Source: Mycobacterium xenopi
GTDB taxonomy: Bacteria > Actinomycetota > Actinomycetes > Mycobacteriales > Mycobacteriaceae
Direction of reading: 5' to 3'
NCBI RefSeq assembly: GCF_009936235.1
Contig: NZ_AP022314.1
Location: 2,294,001-2,358,000, forward strand
Length of the DNA stretch: 64,000 nt
Part shown: in pieces, positions 28,137 to 38,094 of the stretch
Numbering within the stretch: the stretch's first letter is position 1
Layout: the number at the start of each line of letters is the position of its first letter
Notes under the pieces: generated by a model
Databases searched by the model: none
What the model was told of the DNA's origin: nothing
Seen by the model: only the letters and a program-made list of their open reading frames with translations
Position numbers and translations under genes: made by a program

Positions 28137-29651
28137 ATGACGAGATCACCGTTCGGCACGGTGCAGCTCAACAGGCGCGGCTTCATCGCCACCAGCGTCG
28201 CCGCTGGATTTACCTTAGCCGGCTGCGGTCGATCGACACCAACCACAGCGACACGCGACGCCGCAGTGGCCGATGCCATCGCGGTGACCGAGGCGGCACG
28301 ACCACACAGTGGGCGCACCGTCACCGCCACCTTGGCTCCACAGCAGGCCACCATCGACTTGGGTGGTGTCAGCGTCCAGACGCTGGCATACGGCAACACG
28401 ATTCCTGGCCGGCTGATCCGGGCCAATGTCGGCGACGAACTCGCGCTCACCGTCACCAACCGGCTCAACCGGCCCACCTCGGTGCACTGGCATGGCATCG
28501 CGCTACGCAATGACATGGACGGCGCCGAACCCGCTACCGCGAACATCAAGGCCGGCCAGCAGTTCACCTACCGGTTTTCGGTTCCGCACTCGGGGACTTA
28601 CTGGGCGCATCCGCACGTCGGCCTCGACGCCGACTACGGGCTGTATCTGCCTGTCATCGTCGACGACCCAACCGAGCCCGGCGGCTATGACGCCGAATGG
28701 ATCGTCATGCTCGACGACTGGACCGACGGCATCGGCAAGACCCCCCAACAGCTGTACGACGACCTCACCAACCAGCGGCGATCCAACATGGACAACATGC
28801 CCGGCATGGTGGGAACGACGATGGACGGTGCCGCCATGAGCGACTTGCTCGGCGGCGACGCCGGAGATATCAACTACCCGTACTATCTGGTCAACGGTCG
28901 AATCCCCGCAGCTCCCAGCACCTTTAGCGTCAAACCCGGACAGCGGATCCGGATCCGGTTCATCAACGCCGGCTCCGACACCGCCTTCCGGGTCGCGCTG
29001 GCCGGGCATTCAATGACCGTCACCCACACCGACGGCCGCCCCGTGGTGCCCACCGAGGTCGATGCCCTGCTGATAGGCATGGCCGAACGCTACGACGTGA
29101 TCATCACCGCAGCCGACGGCGTCTTCCCGCTGGTCGCACTCGCCGAAGGCAAAAACGCCGTCGGACGAGCCCTCCTCACCACCGCTGCGGGGACCGCGCC
29201 AGATCCGGGCTTCCGACCGCCCGAACTGACCAAACGGATCGGCACCGTCGAAACATTCACTGCCACACCGACAGTCGACTTAGGCCCAACCAAACCCGAC
29301 GTCAAGCTATCGGTGGCCGTGCAGGGCGACATGATGAAGTACGACTGGACGATCAACGGCCAGCCCTACAGCAAAACCCAGCCACTAAGCATAAGGCAGG
29401 GCCGGCGCGCCCTGCTGACATTTGATAACACCACGGCCATGTGGCATCCAATGCACTTGCACGGCCACACGTTTCAAGTGATCAAAACCGACGGCAGCCC
29501 GGGCCCGCGCAAAGACACCGTGAATGTGCTGCCCAAACAAAAAGTCAACGCGATCCTCGTCGCCGACAACCCCGGCACCTGGCTATTACACTGCCACAAC
29601 ACCTACCACCAAGAAGCCGGGATGATGACCCGCCTGGACTACAAAATCTGA
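28137..29651 (+). CDS. mmcO: Multicopper oxidase MmcO (Cu(I) oxidase, copper resistance)
   Basis: 504 aa, the same length as mycobacterial MmcO as I know it. The N-terminus has a Tat-type signal (NRRGFIATS) and a lipobox LAGC, so it should be folded before export and lipid-anchored. Copper ligands are HWHG, HPH, the C-terminal HPMHLHGHTF and HCHNTYHQEAGMM, covering type 1, 2 and 3 sites. MmcO oxidises toxic Cu(I) to Cu(II) outside the membrane. It has its own copper palindrome and is divergent from the nuo-like operon. Confidence 0.95.
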   Translation: MTRSPFGTVQLNRRGFIATSVAAGFTLAGCGRSTPTTATRDAAVADAIAVTEAARPHSGRTVTATLAPQQATIDLGGVSVQTLAYGNTIPGRLIRANVGDELALTVTNRLNRPTSVHWHGIALRNDMDGAEPATANIKAGQQFTYRFSVPHSGTYWAHPHVGLDADYGLYLPVIVDDPTEPGGYDAEWIVMLDDWTDGIGKTPQQLYDDLTNQRRSNMDNMPGMVGTTMDGAAMSDLLGGDAGDINYPYYLVNGRIPAAPSTFSVKPGQRIRIRFINAGSDTAFRVALAGHSMTVTHTDGRPVVPTEVDALLIGMAERYDVIITAADGVFPLVALAEGKNAVGRALLTTAAGTAPDPGFRPPELTKRIGTVETFTATPTVDLGPTKPDVKLSVAVQGDMMKYDWTINGQPYSKTQPLSIRQGRRALLTFDNTTAMWHPMHLHGHTFQVIKTDGSPGPRKDTVNVLPKQKVNAILVADNPGTWLLHCHNTYHQEAGMMTRLDYKI

Positions 29652-29704
29652 TCTATCCGCGGACGGCTCATGGATAGCCTGCTCGACTTGATCCCAGTAA
29701 AGAA

Positions 29705-29742
29705 ACTCCTCACCGCCGATGTCAGACATCGTTTTCAGGAGT
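29705..29742 (+). terminator. Possible terminator of mmcO
   Basis: Nested dyad about 55 bp after the mmcO stop: outer arms ACTCCT/AGGAGT, inner arms CGATGTC/GACATCG with one base between, then TTTT. It is plausible as an intrinsic terminator, though the inner loop is tight and the T-run short. Confidence 0.45.
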
Positions 29743-29880
29743 CGATCGTGATCTGATCTGCGGCTGCGAGGGCGACTCGACGGCTGCGCTTGGGAGCGCC
29801 ATGCGCACGGTGATCGCTGCCCGTTGTCCGGCCGGCGGAAGTTCTCCCACGGCTCACTTGGCGGCTGGTTTCGTTGGCGG

Positions 29881-29975
29881 GCGGCGGACGCAGGGCGCAG
29901 TGCAGCGACCGGCGCGGACGGGAGCGCCAGCGGACGGAAGCAGAGGGAGTGCAGCGGAGCCCGGAGGTAGCCGCC
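29881..29975. repeat. 95-bp dispersed repeat, copy 1
   Basis: Starts GCGGCGGACG and ends GGTAGCCGCC. It aligns without gaps to 59461-59555 with 11 mismatches (88% identity by hand count). Both copies lie at the left edge of an AICE-like module. The function is unknown: it may be an attachment, transfer or regulatory sequence, or part of an RNA. Confidence 0.8.
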
Positions 29976-30084
29976 CGCCGGGCAGGCACGATCAGCTCGA
30001 GTTGGCGGTGAGCTGTGGGAACGGTGCTGCGGTGGCCGAGGCGGCGGGCACGCAGCGGCCGTGTCGCGGGATCGCGAGTGGCGT

Positions 30085-31303
30085 TTAGCTGTAGAGGCGT
30101 TGCCGGAGTTCACGCAGGCCGGACAGGCGCGGGCGTCGGTTGAGGGCTTCGATGTCGTCGATGAGTTCGGCGACGCGGGGTGATTCGGCGAGTTCTTCGA
30201 CAGCGATCTGTTCGGCTTTGATCAGGGCTCGCAGCGCCTCGCGGCCGGAGCGGGTCAGTAGATGGGCTCGGGCGATGTCGACCAGGTAGCGGGCCTGGCG
30301 TTCGGGGGAGAGCTGCTCGGGGTGGCGGACATGTGCGGCGCGATCGAGAGCTTGTTGTCCGTTGCCGAGTTCGACCGCGACGCCCACGGCGTGCATGGCC
30401 ACGTTGGTGGGTCCGAATTCGGTGTCGTGGTGGTTGCGGTCGGCGCCCAGGACGGTGGCGAGCCGACGTGCCACCGTCAGGCATTGTTCGGCGTCTGCGG
30501 TGTTGGCGTCGCGGGCGTGCAGAATCGCCAGCAGCAGCGCGCTGGAGCCCACGAGGGAGATCAGGCCGTGATCGCCGCCGGCGATGATGGTTTCGTGTCG
30601 TTGGGTTGCTTGGGTTAAGACGTGGCGGGCCAGTGCTTGTTCGCTGGAGTCGAGCAGGGTGCGGGCCATGCGTAGTTGACCGGCCAGGATCAGGGCGGGG
30701 TCGTGGGTTCGTTCGGCGGCGGCGATGGCGCGGTCGGCGGCGACCCATCCCGCACCGCGGTCGCCGACTTTGACCAGCATCGCCGCGGCGGCTTGATAGG
30801 TCTGGGCAAGCAGCGAAAGGAGTTCGGGGCGTTGAGTTTTCGCAGCGGTGCGGCTGGCTTTTTCCAACTCGCTGATGAGAGTAGCGATTGCTGGCCCTGT
30901 GTCGCGGTAGGCGCTGGCGTGGATATGCTGCCAGACGTGCAGAGTGCGTTGTCGCAGTGATTCCAGGTCGCAGGGTCGGCCCGTCGGCGACCCGCGTGAT
31001 GATGCTGTCGGGGGCGGGATGGCCGGCGATGGCCAGACGAAGCCGCTCCACGTAGGGCCGGTTCCGGACGGTCTCGGTGTCGGGTCCCAGCGCGGCCTCG
31101 ATGAACTCCTGTAGCGGCGCGCCGAGCACCGCAGCCAGCCGTTGTATGACGGTGAGGTCGATCAGTCGTATTTCGCCGCGTTCGATCTGGGCAACCCAAC
31201 TGGCCGATCTGTGCATCTGACTGGCCAAGCGCTCTCGTGACCAGTTCTTCTCGTTTCGGTAGCGGCTGACCAGTTCGCCGGGTGTGGGGTCAGCGCGGGG
31301 CAC
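30085..31303 (-). pseudogene. XRE-family regulator with TPR-like C-terminus, frameshifted
   Basis: About 405 aa over two frames. Residues 1-110 (from the GTG at 31303) contain an HTH_XRE domain (NWSRERLASQMHRSASWVAQIERGE) and a linker. After about 30966 the protein continues in the next frame with CDLESLRQRTLHVWQHI and helical TPR-like repeats to 30085. Removing one C from the ACCC run restores a single frame. Such XRE-TPR proteins commonly regulate actinobacterial integrative elements. It lies divergent to the FtsK-rep operon and directly after the monooxygenase remnant on the same strand. Confidence 0.7.
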
Positions 31304-31569
31304 CGTCGCCTCGAAATGGCCTTCCGTTGATCGCACCGGCAACGGGCGCAAGTGTCCACACCTCGGGCGCGTGGGCCAGGTGTTGAGTCCGCTCGGCCAG
31401 GAACCGGCGGATGTGTGGCGCGGCTGGGCTCGCCGGCGTGGATGTGGCTGGCATACACGATCGTGTCGGGTTCCTCGGTAGTGATCGCGGCCAGTGTGTG
31501 GGCGACGAGTGCGTCGAAGGCGTCCTCGTGTCCTGGGCGAACGCTGAACCCGACCAGCAGTGCGAACAT
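31290..31569 (-). pseudogene. ABM-type (antibiotic biosynthesis monooxygenase) remnant
   Basis: The N-terminal half (MFALLVGFSVRPGHEDAFDAL ... IVYASHIHAG) matches the small ABM dimeric-barrel family. The C-terminal half (APHIRRFLAERTQH) follows in another frame with the central strand region missing. It is an internally deleted and frameshifted gene. Intact versions often sit next to XRE regulators in actinobacterial integrative elements. Confidence 0.55.
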
Positions 31570-31857
31570 CTCACCCCCACCTGCGACACCATCCTGGCGC
31601 GTCGTTGTCGTCTCATGTGCGCGGTTGCCGCACACCCTACCGGCTCCCTCGTTGGCGGCGTTGATGACAAGCGCGGGCACCGGCGGGCGGCGGCAACCCG
31701 TGAATCAGCGCCCGACGGTGCGGGTAGCGCACAGTTTTGCACAGCCCCACTGTGTGTTTGAGTCTGTCGTTCGCGACCGCATCGTTGTCCGGCTGCACTG
31801 GTGCTGCGCCCAACAACACCGTTGGGCCGCTCACCCGAGAAGACAGGACACATCATC

Positions 31858-32202
31858 ATGAAGTTGCGAATCGACACCACCGGCGTGACGTTTCTCTGCA
31901 CCCGAATTCCCGAGCAGCGCACCAATTTCGACACCGGCGCACCACACATCGACAAAGCCACCGGGCAGGCGTTGTGGCTGGTGCAGTTGATCGCCCTGGA
32001 CGCCACCGGCGGCGAAGTGCTGGCGGTGACCGTGATTGGTGAGCCGAAAGCGATTGTCGGGCAACCCGTTGCGGTGTCGGGTCTGGTGGCGTTGCCGTGG
32101 TCGCAGGACGGCCGCTCGGGCATCGCGTATCGCGCCGAGGCCATCACCGCTGCCGCCGACCCGGCAGCGGCCGCCCCGAAGGCGGGCCAGCAGGCCCGCT
32201 AA
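31858..32202 (+). CDS. Conserved AICE-module protein (unknown function)
   Basis: 114 aa, soluble, no recognised domain. It is clearly paralogous to the protein at 61718-62062: both begin M(K/R)LRIDT(T/S)G and share NFDTG, GGEVL, V(S)VSGLVA and the end with an Ala-rich tail. In both modules it directly precedes the FtsK-type translocase, which makes it a core gene of the element. The ATG lies at the end of a 290-bp regulatory gap (31570-31857) shared with the divergent regulator genes. Confidence 0.7.
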   Translation: MKLRIDTTGVTFLCTRIPEQRTNFDTGAPHIDKATGQALWLVQLIALDATGGEVLAVTVIGEPKAIVGQPVAVSGLVALPWSQDGRSGIAYRAEAITAAADPAAAAPKAGQQAR

Positions 32203-32298
32203 CCGAGGGTCTGGCCCGACAGCACCCGCACGAACGCGAGCTGTCGGGCCAGCCTCCCCGGCAATACCACAACCCGTCGTAATGGAAAGCGTGCCATC

Positions 32299-33747
32299 AT
32301 GTCGAACACCTCAAACCGTAAGAACCACAACACTAGTCAGTCATCTAATGATGAATGGATCGGCGAGCTGATCTGGTCGCTGGCCAAAGCCGCCGGACAG
32401 CTGCTGTGGTGGGCAATCCTGTTCCCCACGCTCAGCATTCCGGTAATCCTGACGATCTGGGTCGCCATCGCCCACGGCACCCGCGCGGGTCTGCTGACTG
32501 CCGTCCTGGCCGTCGCGGCCTATATCGGCTGGGCAGTCGTGGAGCCGTCCTCGTTCACCGTGTGGGTGACCACGCCGGTGCGGCAGCGCTCGCTGTCGTG
32601 GTGGCGATACCGCCGCAACTGGGAGTCGGTGTGCACCCTGCACGGTTTGACCGCCCGGCTCGGTGACCGAACCTTGGCGCCGGCACTGCGGTCGGTGCAG
32701 ATCGGCAGCCCCGCCGACGTGCTAACCGTGCGGCTGGTGACCGGCCAGTCGATCAACGATTGGCAGAAACGCGGTGCGGCACTGGCGGCGGCGTGGCGGG
32801 CCGAGCGATTGACGATCCGCGCCACCACCCCCGGCGAGCTGCGCATCATCATCAACCGAGGCGACGTGCTGGCCCAACCCATTGCCCTACCCATGCCGAC
32901 CCGGGTAACCACAGTCAATCTGGCCGCGGTGCGGGTCGGAATCACCGAGACGCGGACCTGGTGGCGGCTCCCCGTGTTGGGCCAGCACATCCTGATCGCC
33001 GGTGCCACCGGAGCCGGGAAGGGCTCGGTGCTGTGGTCGCTGATCGCGGGACTGGCACCACACGTGAAGACCGGGCGGGTGCGGTTATGCGTGATCGACC
33101 CCAAAGGCGGCATGGAGCTGGGGGCTGGCGCCCCGATGTTCACCCAGTTCTGCCACCACACCGGCCACCCCACCGTCGAACTGCTGCGCCAGCTGGTGGC
33201 AGTGATGCACGCGCGGGCCAACCGGCTGCGCGGACACACCCGCCTGCACACCCCTAGTACCACGGAACCGCTGATCGTGGTGGTTATCGACGAGATCGCC
33301 GCGTTGACCGCTTATCTCACCGACCGCAAACTGCGCACCGAAATCGAACAACTACTCGGTCTGCTGCTCTCCCAGGGCCGCGCAGTCGGGATATCGGTGG
33401 TGGCCGCGGTGCAAGACCCGGCCAAAGACACCGTGCCGGTGCGGCAGCTGTTCACCGTGCGGATCGGGCTGCGCATGACCGAAGCCACCCAAACCGCGAT
33501 GGTATTGGGCCAAGGTGCCCACGATGCCGGCGCCGAATGCGACTTGATCGCCGATGCCACGCCCGGTGTCGGGTACGTGATGGTCGACGGCACCGCCGAC
33601 CCGATACGGGTGCGGGCATTTCACGTCACCGACCGTGACATCACGCTGTTGGCCCGAACCTTTCCCGCACCCAGACCCCGCACACAGGGCAGTGACAACA
33701 GCGCAGACCCTGGCACCGATCACCACGACAATCAGGGGCAGCGGTGA
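32299..33747 (+). CDS. FtsK/SpoIIIE-type DNA translocase (TraSA/TraB-like)
   Basis: 482 aa. Two hydrophobic helices at residues 35-80 anchor it in the membrane. The motor domain has Walker A GATGAGKGS near residue 234, DPKGGMELG and Walker B VVVIDEIAAL near residue 330. Proteins of this kind move double-stranded DNA between mycelial or clumped actinobacterial cells during AICE transfer. The stop overlaps the GTG start of the Rep gene (GTGA). Its closest relative in the window is the gene at 62150-63583. Confidence 0.88.
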   Translation: MSNTSNRKNHNTSQSSNDEWIGELIWSLAKAAGQLLWWAILFPTLSIPVILTIWVAIAHGTRAGLLTAVLAVAAYIGWAVVEPSSFTVWVTTPVRQRSLSWWRYRRNWESVCTLHGLTARLGDRTLAPALRSVQIGSPADVLTVRLVTGQSINDWQKRGAALAAAWRAERLTIRATTPGELRIIINRGDVLAQPIALPMPTRVTTVNLAAVRVGITETRTWWRLPVLGQHILIAGATGAGKGSVLWSLIAGLAPHVKTGRVRLCVIDPKGGMELGAGAPMFTQFCHHTGHPTVELLRQLVAVMHARANRLRGHTRLHTPSTTEPLIVVVIDEIAALTAYLTDRKLRTEIEQLLGLLLSQGRAVGISVVAAVQDPAKDTVPVRQLFTVRIGLRMTEATQTAMVLGQGAHDAGAECDLIADATPGVGYVMVDGTADPIRVRAFHVTDRDITLLARTFPAPRPRTQGSDNSADPGTDHHDNQGQR

Positions 33748-35339
33748 GCACCGTCGTGGCGGACAGCCCGATGATCGTGTTGCCAGGCCTACCGACCACC
33801 GTAGATCCCGGGCCGGTGATCACGCAGATGTTGCGCCGCGCCGCCTCACCGAGTTACGGGTCGTGGTGGCACCGCGCCGAATCGGTCGGGTTTTGCGCCC
33901 ACCCCATCCAACTGCGCGGCACCGACACGGGCGGGCGTCGGCACACCGTGTGGACGCGCTGCAACAACCGCCGCGCGACGGTGTGCCCATCATGCTCAGA
34001 CCTATATGCCCGCGACACCTGGCAACTCGTACACGCCGGAGCCGCCGGCGGCCACCACGACATACCCGCTGAAGTCGTTAGCCGTCCGCAGGTGTTCGCC
34101 ACTCTGACCGCGCCCAGTTACGGCGTCGTGCACAATGCCAGCGGCACACCCTGCCAGGCTAAGCTCAGCGGATCGGCGGGCCGCTGCCAGCACGGAACAC
34201 CACTGCGCTGCAACATAACCCACGCCGTTGATGACCCTATGGTGGGCCAGCCGCTGTGCCGGCAGTGCTACGACTACCGCGGGCATGTCTTGTTCACCTG
34301 GCACCTGCCCGAGCTGTGGCGGCGCTTCACCATCGCGCTACGGCGAGCTGTCACAACCCAGCTGAAAGCCGTTGGGGTAGAAGCGGATTCGGTGCGGGTC
34401 AGCTTCGTCAAAGTCGTTGAAATGCAAGCCCGCGCCATCCCACACATCCATGCCCTGATCCGCCTCGACCCACCACCAGCCAAGACCACGAAACCAGGTG
34501 ACCACGATCGTCACGGCCCCGCCGCCCTTCGGGGTGGTCGGGAGCCCCGCTCGATAACCGACCAGCACACCGACTGGATCTCACCGATCACCGCCATCGA
34601 CCTGGCCGCCCTGATTCAGCAGGCCGCGCGCCACGTCAGCATCGAGGTAGCCACCGGCGGCAGCGACTCCGACCACGAGGCAGGGCGGGCGCTGTGGTTC
34701 GGCACCCAGATCGACACCCAACCATTGACACCCGAAACCACCACAGCCGCAAACGATCCCACAACCAACTATTCCGCGCGCACGACGGCATCGCGGCTCT
34801 CGCCGCGCCGGGTCGCGGCATACCTGGCCAAATACGTCACCAAATCCCTGCACGACTTCGGCATCACCGCCCGACGCCTCACCGCAGAAGCGATCAGCGA
34901 CCTAGACGTCAGCGAACACGTGCGCGCCATCCTGTCCACCATCGCCGAACTCTCCGAACACACCGCGGAGGGAGGACCTTTGGCAGGGATCGGGCGCTGG
35001 CTGCACACCCTAGGCTACCGCGGCCACATCACCACCAAATCCCGACACTACTCGACCACCATGGGTGCCCTGCGCGCGGCCCGCGCCACCTGGACCCGCC
35101 ACCAGATGGCCAAACACTCAGGGCGACAAGACGACACACAATCCATCGATCGGTCGATGGCCTCTGACAGACGGTGCCCGTCACCAATCGACACCGATGA
35201 GATGCTATGGGAGTTCGACCACGCCGGACACACCACCCCCGGCGACCGCACCCTCGTCTATTCCGCGGCCCTCCGACGCATCCACATCCGCCGCATCGGG
35301 CTAGTGGAAGCCCGTCGCCAAGCCCCTGACCAACAATGA
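33744..35339 (+). CDS. RepSA-type rolling-circle replication initiator (HUH)
   Basis: 531 aa. The N-terminal Cys-rich part (TRCNNRRATVCPSCSDLYARDTW ... CRQC) is typical of actinobacterial RepSA-like proteins. The HUH metal site is in AIPHIHALIRLD, and the nicking region has the YxxKY pattern AAYLAKYVTK. It would nick the element's origin and replicate the excised circle. It is translationally coupled to the FtsK-type gene. The paralogue starts at 63580. Confidence 0.85.
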   Translation: MSTVVADSPMIVLPGLPTTVDPGPVITQMLRRAASPSYGSWWHRAESVGFCAHPIQLRGTDTGGRRHTVWTRCNNRRATVCPSCSDLYARDTWQLVHAGAAGGHHDIPAEVVSRPQVFATLTAPSYGVVHNASGTPCQAKLSGSAGRCQHGTPLRCNITHAVDDPMVGQPLCRQCYDYRGHVLFTWHLPELWRRFTIALRRAVTTQLKAVGVEADSVRVSFVKVVEMQARAIPHIHALIRLDPPPAKTTKPGDHDRHGPAALRGGREPRSITDQHTDWISPITAIDLAALIQQAARHVSIEVATGGSDSDHEAGRALWFGTQIDTQPLTPETTTAANDPTTNYSARTTASRLSPRRVAAYLAKYVTKSLHDFGITARRLTAEAISDLDVSEHVRAILSTIAELSEHTAEGGPLAGIGRWLHTLGYRGHITTKSRHYSTTMGALRAARATWTRHQMAKHSGRQDDTQSIDRSMASDRRCPSPIDTDEMLWEFDHAGHTTPGDRTLVYSAALRRIHIRRIGLVEARRQAPDQQ

Positions 35340-35357
35340 GATCCGCCAGGGGACGCG

Positions 35358-35555
35358 ATGACTGACACGTCCCGAACAGCACATGCTCGCTCCAAGTGTG
35401 CCGATCGAATCGATGTGCCGGCCATGTCAGAGGGGAGTGTTGAAATTGTCCTGCCCGACCACTATCGACTTTCGTGCGAAGCCAACCGCGCGCTGGTACA
35501 CGTGATAATGGCTGTGCGGGACCGGATGCTCGGATCAGGAAGGGGAGTGGCGTGA
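35358..35555 (+). CDS. Small ORF between rep and recombinase, unknown
   Basis: 65 aa, no recognised domain. It starts 18 nt after the rep stop and its TGA overlaps the recombinase GTG start, so it fits an operon member. In tyrosine-integrase AICEs an excisionase (Xis) occupies this position, but no HTH is visible here. It is probably translated because of the coupling. Confidence 0.45.
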   Translation: MTDTSRTAHARSKCADRIDVPAMSEGSVEIVLPDHYRLSCEANRALVHVIMAVRDRMLGSGRGVA

Positions 35556-37241
35556 GCCTGACGTTCGCCTTCTATGGCCGAGTGAGCACGGAGGACGCTC
35601 AAGACCCGGAGGCGAGCCGCAGCTGGCAGAAGCGGCGTGCCATGGACCTGATCGCTCCGCGCGGCGGAGTCCTCGCCGCTGACTACTTCGATGTGGGACA
35701 GAGCCGCTCGTTGCCGTGGAAGCGTAGGCCGGAGGCGTCACGTCTCCTTGCTGATGTCGCTTGTCGGGACCGTAGCTTTGATGCCGTAGTGATCGGGGAG
35801 CCCGCTCGCGCGTTCTATGGGCCGCAGTTCGCGCTCACTTTCCCAGTGCTCACGCACTACGGAGTTGGCTTGTGGGTGCCCGAGGTCGGCGGAGCGGTCG
35901 ATCCCGGCTCCGAGGCACACGACCTGGTGATGACTCCGTTCGGCGGCATGAGCAAGGGAGAGCGCGCTCGCATCCAGATGCGCGTCCGTACGGCGATGTC
36001 AGCACTCGCGCAGGACACCGCCAGATACCTCGGTGGTCGACCACCCTACGGTTACCGGCTCGTCGATGCCGGCCCGCACCCAAACCCTGCCAAGGCCAAT
36101 CTCGGGCAGCGGCTTCACCGCCTCGAACCTGACCCCGCGACATCTTCGGTCGTCGAGCGGATCTACCGCATGTACGCCGACGGAGCGGGCCTGCGTTACA
36201 TTGCGCAACAGCTCACCGACGATGGCGTGCCGTCACCGAGCCAGTACGACCCGGCGCGGAATCGTCATCGTGACCCGCGAGGATGGTCCCATTCGGCGAT
36301 CCGCGCGATACTCGACAACCCGGCCTACCGCGGTATCCGTGTTTGGGGCAAGCAGGAGAAATACGAGGTTCTGGTCAACCCCGACGATGTCGCGGCGGGG
36401 TATGAGACTCGTATGCGGTGGCGCGATGAGGCCGACTGGATCGCACCAGACCGCCGCACGCATCAAGCGCTAATTCCCGATGAACTGGTGCAGGCTGTTC
36501 GCCTTCGGACGCAGGCACGGCGTGGTCCCGGCCTTGTGTGCAGCAGGGAATCGACGGTGCCGTATGCGCTGCGCGGGCTGCTCTTCTGTGCCGCGTGTGG
36601 ACGGCGGATGCAGGGCGCCGCTCGCGTCGGGAAACGAACGACCCGCATCCTCTACCGTTGTGAGCTGGGTAAGTCGCGTTCGGTGCCCATGGACCTGATC
36701 GATCACCCGCGCACCGTCTATCTCCGTGAGGATGCGGTGACCTCCCGGCTCGACGAGTGGATCGCGTCCTTGGCCGATCCGGAAGACCTGGCGCGGGGGC
36801 AAGAGGTGGACCCGGTAGCCGGGGCTGGCTACGCGGCCTTGCAGCGCCAGCTTCGCGAGGCGAATGCCAAGGTTTACTGCTTTGGTTAGCGCCGTGGAGT
36901 CTGGCGTGGCCGTGGAGGACTTGACCGCCGCATTGCGTCGCCGCACCGCCGAGCGCGACGAGCTGAAGGCCCGTCTTGAGCAAGCGGAGCGGCCCCGGGT
37001 CATGTCTGCGGCACAGATCAGCGAATTGGTCGAGGAACTGGGTGGGCTGTCAGCCGTGCTCGGTGCGGCTACCGGGGCGGAACGCGCCGAGGTGTACGCG
37101 AGCCTGGGGCTCCGCCTTGATTACGATCCGCATCTGCGACAAGTCAAGGCGACGGCCGACTTAAGTCGTGTCGCCGGATGTGTCCGAGGGGGGACTTGGC
37201 CACGTGCGACACGAGTTGAGGTCTTCCAGCTGAGCCGTTGA
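35552..37241 (+). pseudogene. Large serine recombinase (integrase), frameshifted near the C-terminus
   Basis: About 560 aa. It has an N-terminal resolvase domain with the catalytic serine in FYGRVSTEDAQDPEA, then a recombinase domain (RPPYGYRLV ... GWSHSAIRAILDNPAYRG), a zinc ribbon (CAACGRRMQG) and a coiled-coil region. At about 36868 the frame ends (AKVYCFG) and the coiled coil continues in the next frame (TALVSAVESGVAVEDL) to 37241. Deleting one T of TTT repairs it. It would integrate and excise the element, replacing the usual tyrosine integrase of AICEs. The right attachment site should be close to 37.25 kb. Confidence 0.8.
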
Positions 37242-37335
37242 TCCTGACGAGTCATTATTCTGCCGACGCCGCGCTGGCAACTACTGACGAACGAATCAGT
37301 GCAAGCTTGTGCTGCTCCAAAGTGAGGTTCAGCGG

Positions 37336-38094
37336 TCAGTGGCCTAGCGCTCCGCTGAGTAGCTCGGCGGCGAGGTGGATGTCATCGAGACGTAAATCGG
37401 CGCCTTCGGGGATTGCGTTGATCAGTGATAGCGATCGGTCGGCACGCGCGTCGAGGCAGAACTCCACGTGTTGTGCGATGTCCCGCGCGAGCTGGGACTC
37501 AGCCAGTGAAAGCTGCTCTCGCACTGTGGGTCCCGATTGTTGATCCAAAGTGAGTCGGACGATGTCAAGCAAGTCCGTGCCTTCCTTGGCTTTGCCGCGA
37601 TCGAAGGTCGCTTGAAGTTTCATGGCGATCAGCGGGCCGGGCTCGGCAACTGCAACCGCGATATCAGGCTGTCCGTGCACACCCATGATGACCGGAGTCG
37701 CGGTGGCAGCAGCCCAGGCGTGCGACAGCACGAAGAGCCGGCCGGTGGGATCGTCGGGCAGCGGGTGCAAATCGGCGTCGGCCACTTCCAAGACGTCAAC
37801 GATCACTTTTCCGGCCGCAGTCGTGACCAGCGCCGCGTTGCGTCCTTCGACCGGCTCGCTCTTCGCTATCAGCAGTTCGAGCTGAGGGGCTTGATGGTCG
37901 TTGCGGCGGTTGACGATGTCGAGGTCGCTGGTGGCACGATGCGGGGTGCTGAGACGGCATATCACAGCCAGACCTCCGATCACCGTCACAGGCTGGCCAG
38001 TCAGGGTCTGGGTAGTGCGGATTGCGTCCGCCAGTGCCGACATTTGGGCGCCCAGCAGCTCTACCCGAGGGGTCTGAAGCTGTTTACCAGACAC
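37336..38094 (-). CDS. AbiEii/MNT-like nucleotidyltransferase toxin
   Basis: 252 aa. The nucleotidyltransferase motif GGLAVICRL ... TSDLDIV (G-G...D-x-D) near residues 40-60 is typical of AbiEii/MenT-type toxins. The conserved helical block LIAMKLQATFDRGKAKEGTDLLDI near residue 160 supports this. These enzymes add nucleotides, for example to tRNA acceptor ends, and block growth. The start overlaps the stop of the antitoxin-like gene by 11 nt, the usual antitoxin-first order. Confidence 0.8.
   Translation of the reverse strand: MSGKQLQTPRVELLGAQMSALADAIRTTQTLTGQPVTVIGGLAVICRLSTPHRATSDLDIVNRRNDHQAPQLELLIAKSEPVEGRNAALVTTAAGKVIVDVLEVADADLHPLPDDPTGRLFVLSHAWAAATATPVIMGVHGQPDIAVAVAEPGPLIAMKLQATFDRGKAKEGTDLLDIVRLTLDQQSGPTVREQLSLAESQLARDIAQHVEFCLDARADRSLSLINAIPEGADLRLDDIHLAAELLSGALGH

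Larger units (their letters stand above)
29652..30084. other. Intergenic DNA at left edge of AICE-like element 1
   Basis: 433 bp without a gene. It holds the possible mmcO terminator and the 95-bp dispersed repeat copy 1. The left attachment site of the element may lie here; no duplicate was found near 37.25 kb by eye. Confidence 0.4.

Noticed and set aside
30110..31351. 413-aa single ORF as one protein
   Set aside because: After about residue 110 the sequence becomes Arg/Pro-rich out-of-frame translation. The TPR-like body is in another frame.
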